52,413 nucleotides of DNA from the NCBI GenBank assembly GCA_964648365.1, contig CAZYLK010000018.1, forward strand, positions 1 through 52,413, read 5' to 3'. The translations under genes and the position numbers were made by a program. The notes below the pieces were generated by a model. That model ran no database searches and had not been told where the DNA came from. It worked only from the letters and a program-made list of their open reading frames with translations. Positions 1 through 8,796 of the stretch are shown here, one piece after another. Position 1 is the first letter of the stretch. Every line of letters starts with the position of its first letter. Origin of the DNA: SURF-32 sp964648365. Lineage in GTDB: Bacteria; Planctomycetota; Phycisphaerae; UBA1845.

Positions 1-3000
1 GCCACGGTCATGGTCTTGGGGCGGATGCGCATCACCGCGCCGTCGTGAATGGCGTGGCGCAGATCGGCGAGTGTGTTCATCTTGCCGTCGGCCTTGAACT
101 TCTCAAAGCTGTTTTCCAGGTAGAGCAGCATGACCATGCCGGTTTCGGCGTCCAAGCCGGCCAGCGCGATCATGCCTACGTAGACCGCCAGCGACAGGTT
201 GTAATCAAGCAGGTAGAGAATCCACACCGCCCCCACGAGGCTGAACGGCACCGCCAGCAGCACCACGCAGGTGCGAAACCAGGATCGCGAGTGGATGTAG
301 AGGAGCAGGATGATCGCAAGCAGCGTGAGTGGGATCGCCACCTTCAGACGAGCGCTCGCCTGTTGGATGTACTCGTACTGGCCGGACCAGACGATGTTGT
401 AGCCGGCCGGCAACGGCACCCGCTCGGCGATCGTCGCCTTGGCCCGGTCGATCCAGCCGACCACGTCGCTGGTGGTCAGGTCGACGAAGATCCACGCGGT
501 TTTGCGGGCGTTTTCGCTCTTGATCATCGGCGGGCCTTCGACGATCTCGACCGTGGCAAGCTGCGCGATCGGCACCTGTGCCCCCCCCGGCGTGGCCACC
601 AGCGTGCGCTTGAGCGCAGGCAGGTTGTCGCGTAATTCGCGCTTGTAGCGCAGGTTGACCGGATAACGCTCCAGCCCTTCGACCGTCCAGGTGACGTTCA
701 TGCCGCCCATCGCCGACAGGATCACGTCCTGCACGTCGCCGATGGTCAGGCCGTAGCGGGCGACTTCGTCCCGGTCGATGTCGATGTCCACGTACTTGCC
801 GCCCACGGACTTCTCGGGATAGGCGCTGAGCGTGCCGGGCAGCGGGCGGACCTCGGCCGCGATCCGCGTGGCCAGGTCCGAGAGCGTCGTCAGATCGTCA
901 CCCATGATCTTGATGCCGACCGGCGTTTTGATGCCGGTCGAGAGCATGTCGATGCGCGTCTTGATCGGCATGGTCCAGGCGTTGGTCAGGCCGGGAAACG
1001 CGACCACGTCGTTGAGGCCCTTCACCCGCTGGCCACCGCCGTCGTAGCCGTAGCAGAGTTCGTCGATGGTAATCGGCCGCGACTCGGGCCAGAAGTACGT
1101 CAGGCCCGTGTACGTCTTGGCCCATGCCGGTAGATCTGCGAACCAGCGATCGACGCCGACCTGTCGCCACGTGGCACGGTCGGGCTCCAGCATGATCGTC
1201 GTTTCGATCATGCTCAGCGGGGCCGGGTCGGTGGCGGTTTCGGCGCGGCCGATCTTGCCGAAGACGTGATGGACTTCGGGGAACGTCGCGATCAGCGCGT
1301 CGGTCTGTTGCAGCAGTTCGCGGGCCTTGGTGATGCTGATGGCCGGATCGGTGGTGGGCATGTAGAGCAGGTCGCCCTCGTCCAGCGGCGGCATGAACTC
1401 GCGTCCCAGGCCGGGCATCGCCTTGGCGAGCCGGGGGAATCGCTCGGCGACAGGCTCGCCGAACCACGGCATATTGCGCAAGCCGAAAAGCGGTACGGCC
1501 GCGCTGGCGACGAGCAGGATCGCGATCAGCAGCACCGGCCATCGGAAAAACATCGCCATGCGAAAGAACGGGTCGTAGATCGCCTGAAGCAGGCGGCTGA
1601 TCGGGTTGACGCGCTCGTGAAAGATCTTCTGCGGCACCAGCAGCATGGCCGCGAAGATGATCCAACCGATGACGAACCAGCGGCGCAGCGGCTCGTATTC
1701 ACCCAGCGGCGCGACATAGAGCACGCCGGCCGGGACCAGCATGACCGCCAGCGTCACGCCCGTATTTCGCAGCAAGCCCCAGCGCTTCGGCAGCACCCGG
1801 GCGGTGATCAGCGAGATCATCAGCACGGGGATGATCGTGACGGCCAGCACCGACGCCGACGCCATCGCGAAGGTCTTGGTGTACGCCAGCGGCTTGAACA
1901 GTCGCCCGCTCTGCTCGCCCAGCACGAAGACCGGCACGAAGCTGACGGTGATGATCAAGAGCGAGAAAAACAGCGTGGGACCGACCTCTTTGGCGGCGTC
2001 GATGATCAGTTCCGCCCGCGGGCGGTGGACGGGCGTCCGCCCGGCGGCGAGCTCCGACGCGACGCGGTCTTCTTCCGCGTCGAGGTGCTTGTGGGCGTTT
2101 TCGACCATGACGATCGAGCTGTCCACCATGACGCCGATCGAGATGGCGATACCGCCCAGGCTCATGATGTTGGCGTTGATGCCGAGGGCGTGCATGATGA
2201 TCAGGGCGCACAACACGCCAGTCGGCAGCACGAAGATGGCGACCAGTTCGCTACGGGCGTGCAGCAGAAAACAGATGCACACCAGCCCGACGACGATGAT
2301 CTCCTTAATGAGCGTATGCGTCAGCGTGTCGATGGCGCGCTCGATCAGGGCGGAGCGATCGTATTCCGTGATCACATCAACGCCCGGCGGCAGGCCGCGC
2401 ACCAGTTCGTCGAGCTTGTGCTTGACGTTGCGGATGGTCTGCAGCGCGTTCTCGCCGTCGCGCATGACCACGATGCCGCCGACGACCTCGCCCCGTCCGT
2501 CGGCCTCAGCCAGCCCGCGGCGCAGCTCCGGCCCCAGGCGAATTTCGGCGATGTCGCGCAGGTAGACCGGCGTACCTTGACTGCTGGCACGGACGACAAC
2601 CCGTTCGAGATCCTTGATCCCCTGCGCCGCGCGGGCGCGATCGAGCGGGACACCCGCGGCGCGGGCGGCCTCGATCTGCTCCGGCGTCAGGGCCGCCAGA
2701 TACCCCCGGCCGCGGACCATGTACTCCGTTTCCGACATCTCCAGCACGCGACCGCCGACGTCGTTGTTGGAGCGCTGGATCGCGGCTCTGACCTGGTTGA
2801 GCGGAATGTCGTACGCGAGCAGCCGGTCGGGATCGACCACGACCTGGTACTGCCGCACGAACCCGCCGATGGCCGCGACTTCGGCGACGCCCTTCACGGC
2901 GGTCAGCTCCGGCCGCAGGTACCAGTCCTGCCGGCTGCGCAGTTCGGAGAGGTCGTATTCGGCGAGCACGAGGTCGGACTTGCTGTCAAACGGACACTTG

Positions 3001-3614
3001 CCGGGCTGGGGGAATATGCGGAGTCGTTCAAGCCGGTCGCGGATCGCGGGGGGGGCGGCGTCGCGGGTGGAGTACCAGTGGACGCGCGCTGCGTCATGCC
3101 CATTACGCCTACCGCTGTCAGCATAGGCCCGCGGATCGTAGTACATCCCGTTCGGATGATCCGGGCAGTAGTAACCGTTGCGCACCGAATACTGATAGAC
3201 CCACCCCACCCCGGTGGCGTCCGGACCGAGTTGCGGCGTCACCCCCTTCGGCAGGCGGCCGGCGACGTAGTTGAGATATTCCAGCACGCGCGAACGAGCC
3301 CAGTAGATGTCCGTGCCGTCCTCGAAGATGACGTATACGAACGACGTGCCGAACATGGAGTACCCGCGCACGTCCTTCGCGTGTGGTACGGCCAGCATGG
3401 CGGTCGCCAGCGGATAGGTGACCTGCTCCTCGACCACCTGCGGCGACTGACCGGGGAAGTCGGTCATGACGATGACCTGCACGTCCGACAGGTCCGGGAT
3501 GGCGTCGACGGCGATGCGCTCCAGCGTCCAGACGCCGCCGGCGACGATGAACGCCGCCAGAATCGCTACCAGCAGGCGGTTGCGGGCGCTGTATTCGATG
3601 ATGCGGGAAATCAT
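1..3614 (-). CDS. cusA: CusA/CzcA-type heavy-metal efflux RND pump (partial, C-terminus beyond the left edge)
   Basis: This is the inner-membrane proton-driven pump subunit of a tripartite Cu/Ag-type efflux system. The minus frame is open from an ATG at 3614 to the window edge (about 1200 residues), beginning MISRIIEYSARNRLLVAIL. Visible family features are the first membrane segment, the porter start (AIPDLSDVQVIV), the central GGIAISIGVMVDSSIVMVEN membrane helix with its conserved Asp, and a later EFMPPLDEGDLLYMP stretch. An insertion of about 70 residues near residue 145, between DATGVGWVYQYSV and DLSELRSRQDW, contains YYCPDHPN and a later GKCPF; ordinary CusA lacks it. It is the last gene of cusC-cusB-cusA, 93 nt after cusB. 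No clear ribosome-binding site precedes the start. The family call is firm; the metal substrate is inferred from the neighbours. Confidence 0.95.
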   Translation of the reverse strand, partial: MISRIIEYSARNRLLVAILAAFIVAGGVWTLERIAVDAIPDLSDVQVIVMTDFPGQSPQVVEEQVTYPLATAMLAVPHAKDVRGYSMFGTSFVYVIFEDGTDIYWARSRVLEYLNYVAGRLPKGVTPQLGPDATGVGWVYQYSVRNGYYCPDHPNGMYYDPRAYADSGRRNGHDAARVHWYSTRDAAPPAIRDRLERLRIFPQPGKCPFDSKSDLVLAEYDLSELRSRQDWYLRPELTAVKGVAEVAAIGGFVRQYQVVVDPDRLLAYDIPLNQVRAAIQRSNNDVGGRVLEMSETEYMVRGRGYLAALTPEQIEAARAAGVPLDRARAAQGIKDLERVVVRASSQGTPVYLRDIAEIRLGPELRRGLAEADGRGEVVGGIVVMRDGENALQTIRNVKHKLDELVRGLPPGVDVITEYDRSALIERAIDTLTHTLIKEIIVVGLVCICFLLHARSELVAIFVLPTGVLCALIIMHALGINANIMSLGGIAISIGVMVDSSIVMVENAHKHLDAEEDRVASELAAGRTPVHRPRAELIIDAAKEVGPTLFFSLLIITVSFVPVFVLGEQSGRLFKPLAYTKTFAMASASVLAVTIIPVLMISLITARVLPKRWGLLRNTGVTLAVMLVPAGVLYVAPLGEYEPLRRWFVIGWIIFAAMLLVPQKIFHERVNPISRLLQAIYDPFFRMAMFFRWPVLLIAILLVASAAVPLFGLRNMPWFGEPVAERFPRLAKAMPGLGREFMPPLDEGDLLYMPTTDPAISITKARELLQQTDALIATFPEVHHVFGKIGRAETATDPAPLSMIETTIMLEPDRATWRQVGVDRWFADLPAWAKTYTGLTYFWPESRPITIDELCYGYDGGGQRVKGLNDVVAFPGLTNAWTMPIKTRIDMLSTGIKTPVGIKIMGDDLTTLSDLATRIAAEVRPLPGTLSAYPEKSVGGKYVDIDIDRDEVARYGLTIGDVQDVILSAMGGMNVTWTVEGLERYPVNLRYKRELRDNLPALKRTLVATPGGAQVPIAQLATVEIVEGPPMIKSENARKTAWIFVDLTTSDVVGWIDRAKATIAERVPLPAGYNIVWSGQYEYIQQASARLKVAIPLTLLAIILLLYIHSRSWFRTCVVLLAVPFSLVGAVWILYLLDYNLSLAVYVGMIALAGLDAETGMVMLLYLENSFEKFKADGKMNTLADLRHAIHDGAVMRIRPKTMTV

Positions 3615-3707
3615 GTGGGAATAGCGAATGGCGAATAGCGAATAACGAATGCAGAGAAGAGGCTGCTCGACGGCAAGGCGGCCCGTGTGTCGGTTGCTGT
3701 CATGCCG
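3615..3707. repeat. Short direct repeats between cusB and cusA
   Basis: The 93-nt gap between the cusB stop and the cusA start holds a run of imperfect repeats of the unit GAATAGC/GAATGGC/GAATAAC at about 3619-3650. They read on the plus strand and so lie in the cusA leader. No Shine-Dalgarno sequence is evident. The repeats may be slippage-derived; no function is shown. Confidence 0.5.
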
Positions 3708-6653
3708 TTACTTCTTTCCCACCAGCGTGCCGCATTTTAACATGCGGAAGCCGTAGAAGGGGTTGGCGATCGGTTCGGACGTTTGCAGCCAGTCCGCCTT
3801 GGTCATGGGGCAGTGATAGATGTAGATGTCGGGGAACTCTCGCGGATCGGGACGCACGTGTCGAACGAGGGTCTCCATGGCCGCGCCCATCTGCGCGAAG
3901 GTCACACGGTCGTCGTCGAGGTCTTTGCCGGTGGTCTTCAGTGCGGCCGCACGCAGAGCCCGGACGGCCTCGGCGAATTCGGACGGGAGTTTCGCCTCGG
4001 GTTTGTCCAGCAATGCCAGCGTTTCGTCCGCCGCGCCCACCAGGCCGAGCGCGTGGAGCGCGACGTCGGCGGTGCGGTCGGATGAGAACCGGGCCTGCAA
4101 TTCCAGGTAATGCTCCATCAGGTAGTTGATCTGAACGGCGATGGCCTCCGGCGCACCGGCGGGCGCCGGCAGCACGTCCGCGGCCACCAGTCGCATCCCG
4201 CAAACGGGGCACGACGCGCTGGCGTCAGCGCTGTGCTGATCGGGATGCATGGGGCAAACGTAGTCCGGCTCGGTTGGCGCCGGAGTCTGAGCCGTGCGAA
4301 GCGCGGACGCCCACTGGACTTCCTCGATGGGCTTGAGCGTCATGCCGCAGACCGGGCAGTCGCCCGGCTCGTTGGAGAACTGATGGCACGACTCCATCGG
4401 GCAGACGTAGTTGGCTCCGTTTGGAATCGCGGGAAGCGGCGGGCTTGGCGGCGTCTCCAGCGATACGTGAACGTCGGTCTCCAGTTCATGCGCGCAGATG
4501 GTGCAATGGCCGCCGCGCGACGAGCTGACCAGCGGATGCAGCGGGCAGTGATACACGGCTGCGGCCGCGATGCCCGGATCAGGCGGCACGTTCTTGCTTG
4601 CCATCGCCTCCGACAGCCACACGCCGCGGAACGGCGCCAGCAATTCGCCGCCTTGCGGGCACGCACCGGCAGCAGCGCTGACGTACGACGCATGGGCGGC
4701 GTCGCGACAGGTGTACATCACCTTGAACGGTTCGAGCGGCCGGTCGCAGCGCGGGCAGTTCCCGGCAGATGGCGAGAAGACGTGCGGATGATCCGGACAG
4801 GTGTACGCGATTTCCCCGTCGCCGGCCGCCCGCCGCGTTTTCGCCCAATCGAGTTGGTCCAGCGGCTTGAGCGTCATGCCGCACCACGGGCATCGCCCCG
4901 GCTCCGCCGAGAAGTAGGCCCCCTGCCGGGTAGGCTCGGTCTCGGCCGGGTGTTTGTCCATCGGGCAGGCGTACGCCGCATCCGGCGGAATGCCGCCCCC
5001 CCCCGAGCCGGCGTCCTCGTGCTTGGCCGCCGGTTGAGCATTGTGTGGCACGGCCTTCCAGGCCGTGATTTCACCGGCTGGAAGCCGGTGCCACGCATCC
5101 GTCGAAGCGTCCTTCGCCGCGCCGCTTGACGGCGACCCGTCGCGCATGCGCATCTTCGCCACCGCCTCTTTCAGCTTGCTCTCCGCATCCAGCATGAACT
5201 GCCCGCTGGACACCACGCTTTCGCCCGCGTCCAGTCCGTAGCGCACTTCAACCATGCCGTTCTCGGCCTCGACGCCGACCTGAATGTCGCGCGGCTGATA
5301 CCGCCCCTGGCCGCGGACGACGAACGCGACCTTGCGCAACCCGGAGTCAATGTACGCCTCGCGCGGCACGAGCAATGCTTCGCGATCCAGGTCGGCCTGC
5401 AAGACGACGTTGGCAAACATGTCGGGCTTCAGATCGAGGTCGGGATTGTCAAACTCGAGCCGCACCTTGACCACGCGCGTGCGCTGCTCCAGATACGGAT
5501 AGATGTAGACGACGCGGCCTTCGAACGCCCGGCCGGGGATGTAGGGCAGCGTCATGGACGCCTGCTGCCCGACGCGAAGCCAGGGAAGCTGATACTCATA
5601 CACGTCCACGAGCACCCACACGCGCGACAGGTCGGCGACGGTGTAGAGCCTCATGCCCGGCTGGACGTACATCCCGTCCAGCGCCATTTTCTCGGTCACC
5701 ACGCCGCCGGCCGGGGTGTGAATCGTCAGCGTCTTGCGGCTCTCGCCGCTGCGCCGCATTTCGTCGATCTGCACGTCGGCAATGTCGAAGTAGCGAAGCT
5801 GCACCTCCGCCGCGTCGACCAGACGCTGCGCCTCTTCCCGCGCCTGCGGCATGGTACTGTCCGACAGCCGCTGCACGCCGCGCAGCGCCGCCAGGTATTC
5901 TTCCTGCGCGGCGTAGAGCTTCGGCGAATACACATCGAACAGCGGCTGGCCTTTTTCGATACGGGCGCCGGTCTCATCGACGTAGAGTTTTTCTATCCAG
6001 CCGTCGAACTTGGGCGTGATGAACGTAACCGTCTGCTCGTCGTAGGCCACGCGGCCGACGGTGCGAATCTCCTTGACCAGCGGCCCGCGCGTCACGGTGG
6101 CCGTGCGGATGCCCATGTTCTGCACGGTGACCGGGTCGATGCGAACGGTGCTTCCGGCGGCCGGCTCGGAAGCGTCGGCATAGACGGGCACGAGGTCCAT
6201 CCCCATCGGGCTTTTGCCGGGCCGGTCGGAGACGTAGTTCGGGTCCATCGGTGCCCGCCAGTAGAGCACCTTGCGCTCAACGGGTGCAGCGGCCAGGCCG
6301 GACGCGCCGCCGTCGGCCTCCGCCCCGTCGCCGGATTCGTCTTCCCTGACCGGCGTGAGCTTCATGTGACAGATCGGGCAGTCCCCAGGCTCCGCCTGAA
6401 GCACCGTCGGATGCATGCCACAGGTGTACAGGGTGGGTTCGGCGCCCGCGCCGGAGCCACTGCCTGCCGCTGCACCGTCCACACCGACGAACGGCAAACC
6501 GCCCGATCCGATCCACAGCCCCCCCCCGACTCCAATTGCGAGTGCCAGCACAACGAGGACGATCGTGACGGATGTGCGCGCCGGCGCGCGGGTCCATCCG
6601 CACGCCGCCGTCCGTCGGGCGATTACCCTGGCTCTCAGATCGGAATCGTCCAT
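3708..6653 (-). CDS. cusB: CusB-type periplasmic adaptor with an array of heavy-metal-binding modules and a DUF3347 tail
   Basis: This 981-residue membrane-fusion adaptor would link the CusA pump to CusC and can pass metal on. Order along the protein: N-terminal membrane anchor (about 28-50); a CGMHP...CPICHM module (75-101); a Met-rich degenerate module (130-157); the adaptor core of barrel-sandwich and hairpin (about 170-505); then six more modules at 561-597, 617-643, 647-674, 701-724, 749-775 and 798-822, most with C-P-x-HP and CPxCGM; finally a DUF3347-like domain (835-980) with its own YHCPMT and a Cys at 974. Ordinary CusB is about 400 residues, so more than half of this protein is extra metal-ligand domain. 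Residues about 518-539 are encoded by an in-frame copy of the dispersed palindrome. The start is the ATG at 6653. It sits 237 nt after cusC and 93 nt before cusA. Confidence 0.95.
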   Translation of the reverse strand: MDDSDLRARVIARRTAACGWTRAPARTSVTIVLVVLALAIGVGGGLWIGSGGLPFVGVDGAAAGSGSGAGAEPTLYTCGMHPTVLQAEPGDCPICHMKLTPVREDESGDGAEADGGASGLAAAPVERKVLYWRAPMDPNYVSDRPGKSPMGMDLVPVYADASEPAAGSTVRIDPVTVQNMGIRTATVTRGPLVKEIRTVGRVAYDEQTVTFITPKFDGWIEKLYVDETGARIEKGQPLFDVYSPKLYAAQEEYLAALRGVQRLSDSTMPQAREEAQRLVDAAEVQLRYFDIADVQIDEMRRSGESRKTLTIHTPAGGVVTEKMALDGMYVQPGMRLYTVADLSRVWVLVDVYEYQLPWLRVGQQASMTLPYIPGRAFEGRVVYIYPYLEQRTRVVKVRLEFDNPDLDLKPDMFANVVLQADLDREALLVPREAYIDSGLRKVAFVVRGQGRYQPRDIQVGVEAENGMVEVRYGLDAGESVVSSGQFMLDAESKLKEAVAKMRMRDGSPSSGAAKDASTDAWHRLPAGEITAWKAVPHNAQPAAKHEDAGSGGGGIPPDAAYACPMDKHPAETEPTRQGAYFSAEPGRCPWCGMTLKPLDQLDWAKTRRAAGDGEIAYTCPDHPHVFSPSAGNCPRCDRPLEPFKVMYTCRDAAHASYVSAAAGACPQGGELLAPFRGVWLSEAMASKNVPPDPGIAAAAVYHCPLHPLVSSSRGGHCTICAHELETDVHVSLETPPSPPLPAIPNGANYVCPMESCHQFSNEPGDCPVCGMTLKPIEEVQWASALRTAQTPAPTEPDYVCPMHPDQHSADASASCPVCGMRLVAADVLPAPAGAPEAIAVQINYLMEHYLELQARFSSDRTADVALHALGLVGAADETLALLDKPEAKLPSEFAEAVRALRAAALKTTGKDLDDDRVTFAQMGAAMETLVRHVRPDPREFPDIYIYHCPMTKADWLQTSEPIANPFYGFRMLKCGTLVGKK
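5038..5097. repeat. Inverted pair of palindromic repeats inside cusB
   Basis: Two palindromes face each other in the cusB coding sequence. One has core GGCCTTCCAGGCC preceded by TGTGGCAC; the other has core CCGGCTGGAAGCCGG followed by TGCCACGC. They match the GGCAC-plus-palindrome design of the extragenic copies at 16101, 20134, 40224 and 47587. The segment is read in frame as AWHRLPAGEITAWKAVPHNA in the linker between the adaptor core and the C-terminal metal modules, where an insertion could be tolerated. Confidence 0.75.
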
Positions 6654-6890
6654 TACCTCACTCTCGTCAAAAGTCGATCCTTCATCCGCCAGCGGCGGAC
6701 GTTTCGGATTGCGCTATTCCAAATTCGGGCACCATTCACGGCACAAAGCACCGTGCGAGCTGAAGCCTGGCTGAAGTCCGCGCCTGGCTGCACAAGTTGG
6801 CGCTGCGCACACGCTTCCCTCACCCTTCTTACGTTCTCACCTTCTCACTTCCGATTCCCTCACTCCCTGACTCCCTGACTCCCTGACTCC
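6654..6890. other. cusC-cusB spacer with simple repeats
   Basis: This 237-nt gap holds no convincing gene. Next to the cusC stop (about 6861-6899) lie four near-identical tandem units of CTCCCTGA, preceded by related CTTCTCAC-type runs. Near 6688 a small palindrome (CCGCCAGCGGCGG) lies in the cusB leader. No promoter could be assigned with confidence. Confidence 0.5.
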
Positions 6891-8429
6891 CTAACTCCCT
6901 TCCGCATCCGCCGCTTCCGCCAGACTCACGCCAAGGGCGGACTCCAGATCCGCCACCGCCATCTGCAACTCTCCCAGGGCGCGATGATACTGAATGCTCA
7001 CCGCCAGCCACTTCTGCCAGTTGTCGATGACGACCAGAAAGTCGCTGCGGCCGCTGGCGTAGCCGGCCCGCGACGTCTCGAACGCCTGCCGCGCTTGCGG
7101 GATGATCGTCCGGTCGAACAGCGCCGCCAGCTCCCGCTGTGCGTTCACGCGTGCCAGCGCCTCGGCAACCTCAAAGTCGATCCGGCTCTGCTCGGCCGCC
7201 AGCGTCTGCTGCGAGGCGATGAGCCGCTCGCGCGATTCGCGCACGCCCTCGCGGATGCGGTCCGTCCATATGGGCAGAGTGAAGCCGAACAGGATCGCCC
7301 AGTTGTCCGAGCCGGACTCGCTCATGTTCTTGGGGGGGGGAGCGTAAGAGCCGCTCTGCCGCGGCAACGGCGGCGGGTCGCGCGGCTCCATCAGCATCCA
7401 CTCGAAGCCGAGCACCAGCTCCGGCCACGCCGCCAGCCGCGCGGATTCCGCCGCATGACCGTCGCGCTCGATCGCATGCGCGAGCCGCTTCAGATCCGGA
7501 TTGTTCGCAGCCGCCACGTCCAGCAGCGCCTCAAGCTGGGCATCCACCGACGGCAAGGCCACGTCGGCAGCGACGCTGACCGCCGCGTCCGGCTTGCGGT
7601 TCATCTCGCGATTGAGCGCGGCCGCGAGCGCCTCGCGCCTGCGCCGCAGTTCGATCAGATCGCCCTCCAGCGCCGACACCTCCACCTGCGCCCGCAGCAC
7701 GTCGTCCTGCGCCCGCCGCCCGGCCGCGACCTGCGCCGTGGCCACGTCGATCAGCCCGCGCAGCAGATCCTGATTGGCCTGGTCGATCTCGATGGTGCGA
7801 TCGACGACGTACAGCGAATAGTAGGCACGCTTGACGTCGGCGATGACGCTCAGCCGCGTTCGATCCAGATCGCTCAGGGCCATCTTCGCTTCTTCCATCG
7901 CCGCCTGCCCGGCGCGATCGAGCCGGCCCGGCACGGGGATGCGCTGCTGCACGCCCAGAACGAAATAGTTGTCGCCCTCAGCCGTGCGCACCGGCTCCGG
8001 CAGCGTTCTGGTCATCACCATCGGGTCCGGAAGGCTCACCATCTGCGCCGCCCGCGCCGATGCGGCCTGGGCCGTCGCCTCGGCCGCCTTGACCCGTGGA
8101 TTGTCGCGCAGTGCCGTCAGGATGCAGGCATAGAGGTCTGACGGATCCTGTTCCTGCGAACTCGCGTCCGCGGAATCCACGCCCCCCCCCGACAATTCTC
8201 CCTCGGAAAGGGCTGCGGCCGCCGGGACACCTTGCGTCACCGACTCCGGTCTCGGGTTTGACCGCGCGTAGGCCGCGGCCACGGACTCGTCGCTGCTGCG
8301 AAGTTCGGCCAGGCGCGCATCCACGACGCGGCGGGCAGCGGGGTTCGCGCATCCTGCGGTCAGCAGCAGCGCACCGGTCAGCCCCGCGACGTATCGCATC
8401 GAATCGAATTGCAGCCTGCATACTCGCAT
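6891..8429 (-). CDS. cusC: TolC/CusC-family outer-membrane efflux lipoprotein
   Basis: This is the outer-membrane channel of the tripartite metal exporter. The protein has a lipoprotein signal ending LLLTAGC, with the acylated Cys 27 residues from the chosen start, followed by two outer-membrane efflux repeats. Recognisable features are RAAQMVSLPDPMVMTRTLPEP, LGVQQRIPVPGRLDRAG, and the long helical stretches ending with ALGELQMAVADLESALGV. The length (512 residues) fits the family. Three ATGs are possible: 8441, 8429 and 8399. The 8429 start has GGTGACG just upstream; 8399 gives the shortest signal peptide. It is the first gene of cusC-cusB-cusA, with 367 nt to the anti-sigma gene upstream. 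Confidence 0.92.
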   Translation of the reverse strand: MRVCRLQFDSMRYVAGLTGALLLTAGCANPAARRVVDARLAELRSSDESVAAAYARSNPRPESVTQGVPAAAALSEGELSGGGVDSADASSQEQDPSDLYACILTALRDNPRVKAAEATAQAASARAAQMVSLPDPMVMTRTLPEPVRTAEGDNYFVLGVQQRIPVPGRLDRAGQAAMEEAKMALSDLDRTRLSVIADVKRAYYSLYVVDRTIEIDQANQDLLRGLIDVATAQVAAGRRAQDDVLRAQVEVSALEGDLIELRRRREALAAALNREMNRKPDAAVSVAADVALPSVDAQLEALLDVAAANNPDLKRLAHAIERDGHAAESARLAAWPELVLGFEWMLMEPRDPPPLPRQSGSYAPPPKNMSESGSDNWAILFGFTLPIWTDRIREGVRESRERLIASQQTLAAEQSRIDFEVAEALARVNAQRELAALFDRTIIPQARQAFETSRAGYASGRSDFLVVIDNWQKWLAVSIQYHRALGELQMAVADLESALGVSLAEAADAEGS

Positions 8430-8441
8430 GGTCGTCACCAT

Positions 8442-8796
8442 CAGAGTCCACGCGCGGCCCCATGACCGGCCTCTCGGTCATTGGATGCCCGGCGCGACCG
8501 CGATATTCCCGCCTCCTGGCCTAAAGATCGTAAAAGCTATTCCAAAAGCGCTCGAGCCGCGATCTGTTGAACCGAGCCGCGCACGTCAGTAAGCGGGTTT
8601 CGTCTCGCGACCAGCCTCCTCCCTGACGGCCGAGGCTCGGATCATGCGATCCTGAAAGGGTGCCGGGCAGTCCACGACTGCCGGCCCACGCCATATCGTC
8701 CGGATGGACCGGCATCGGCGTAGTCTCTCCCAAGCCGTACCGCCCGTCTCGGGCACACGCAACCGAGAAGGTCAGCGTGCAGATAGCGCCGCGCGA
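8442..8796. other. Upstream region of the cus operon
   Basis: About 355 nt between the anti-sigma stop and cusC, where the cus promoter should lie. A relatively A+T-rich patch at about 8521-8555 reads on the minus strand as TTTTGGAATAGC followed by TTTTACGATC. This could hold a promoter, but no canonical -35/-10 pair was found. A small inverted repeat (GACCGAGAGGCCGGTC on the minus strand) lies near 8463-8480. The short open frames here have no RBS or family signature. Confidence 0.4.

Noticed and set aside
1266..3638. 790-codon plus-strand open frame
   Set aside because: It lies antisense to cusA, whose translation matches the RND family along its length; the plus frame is Arg/His/Gln-rich and matches nothing.
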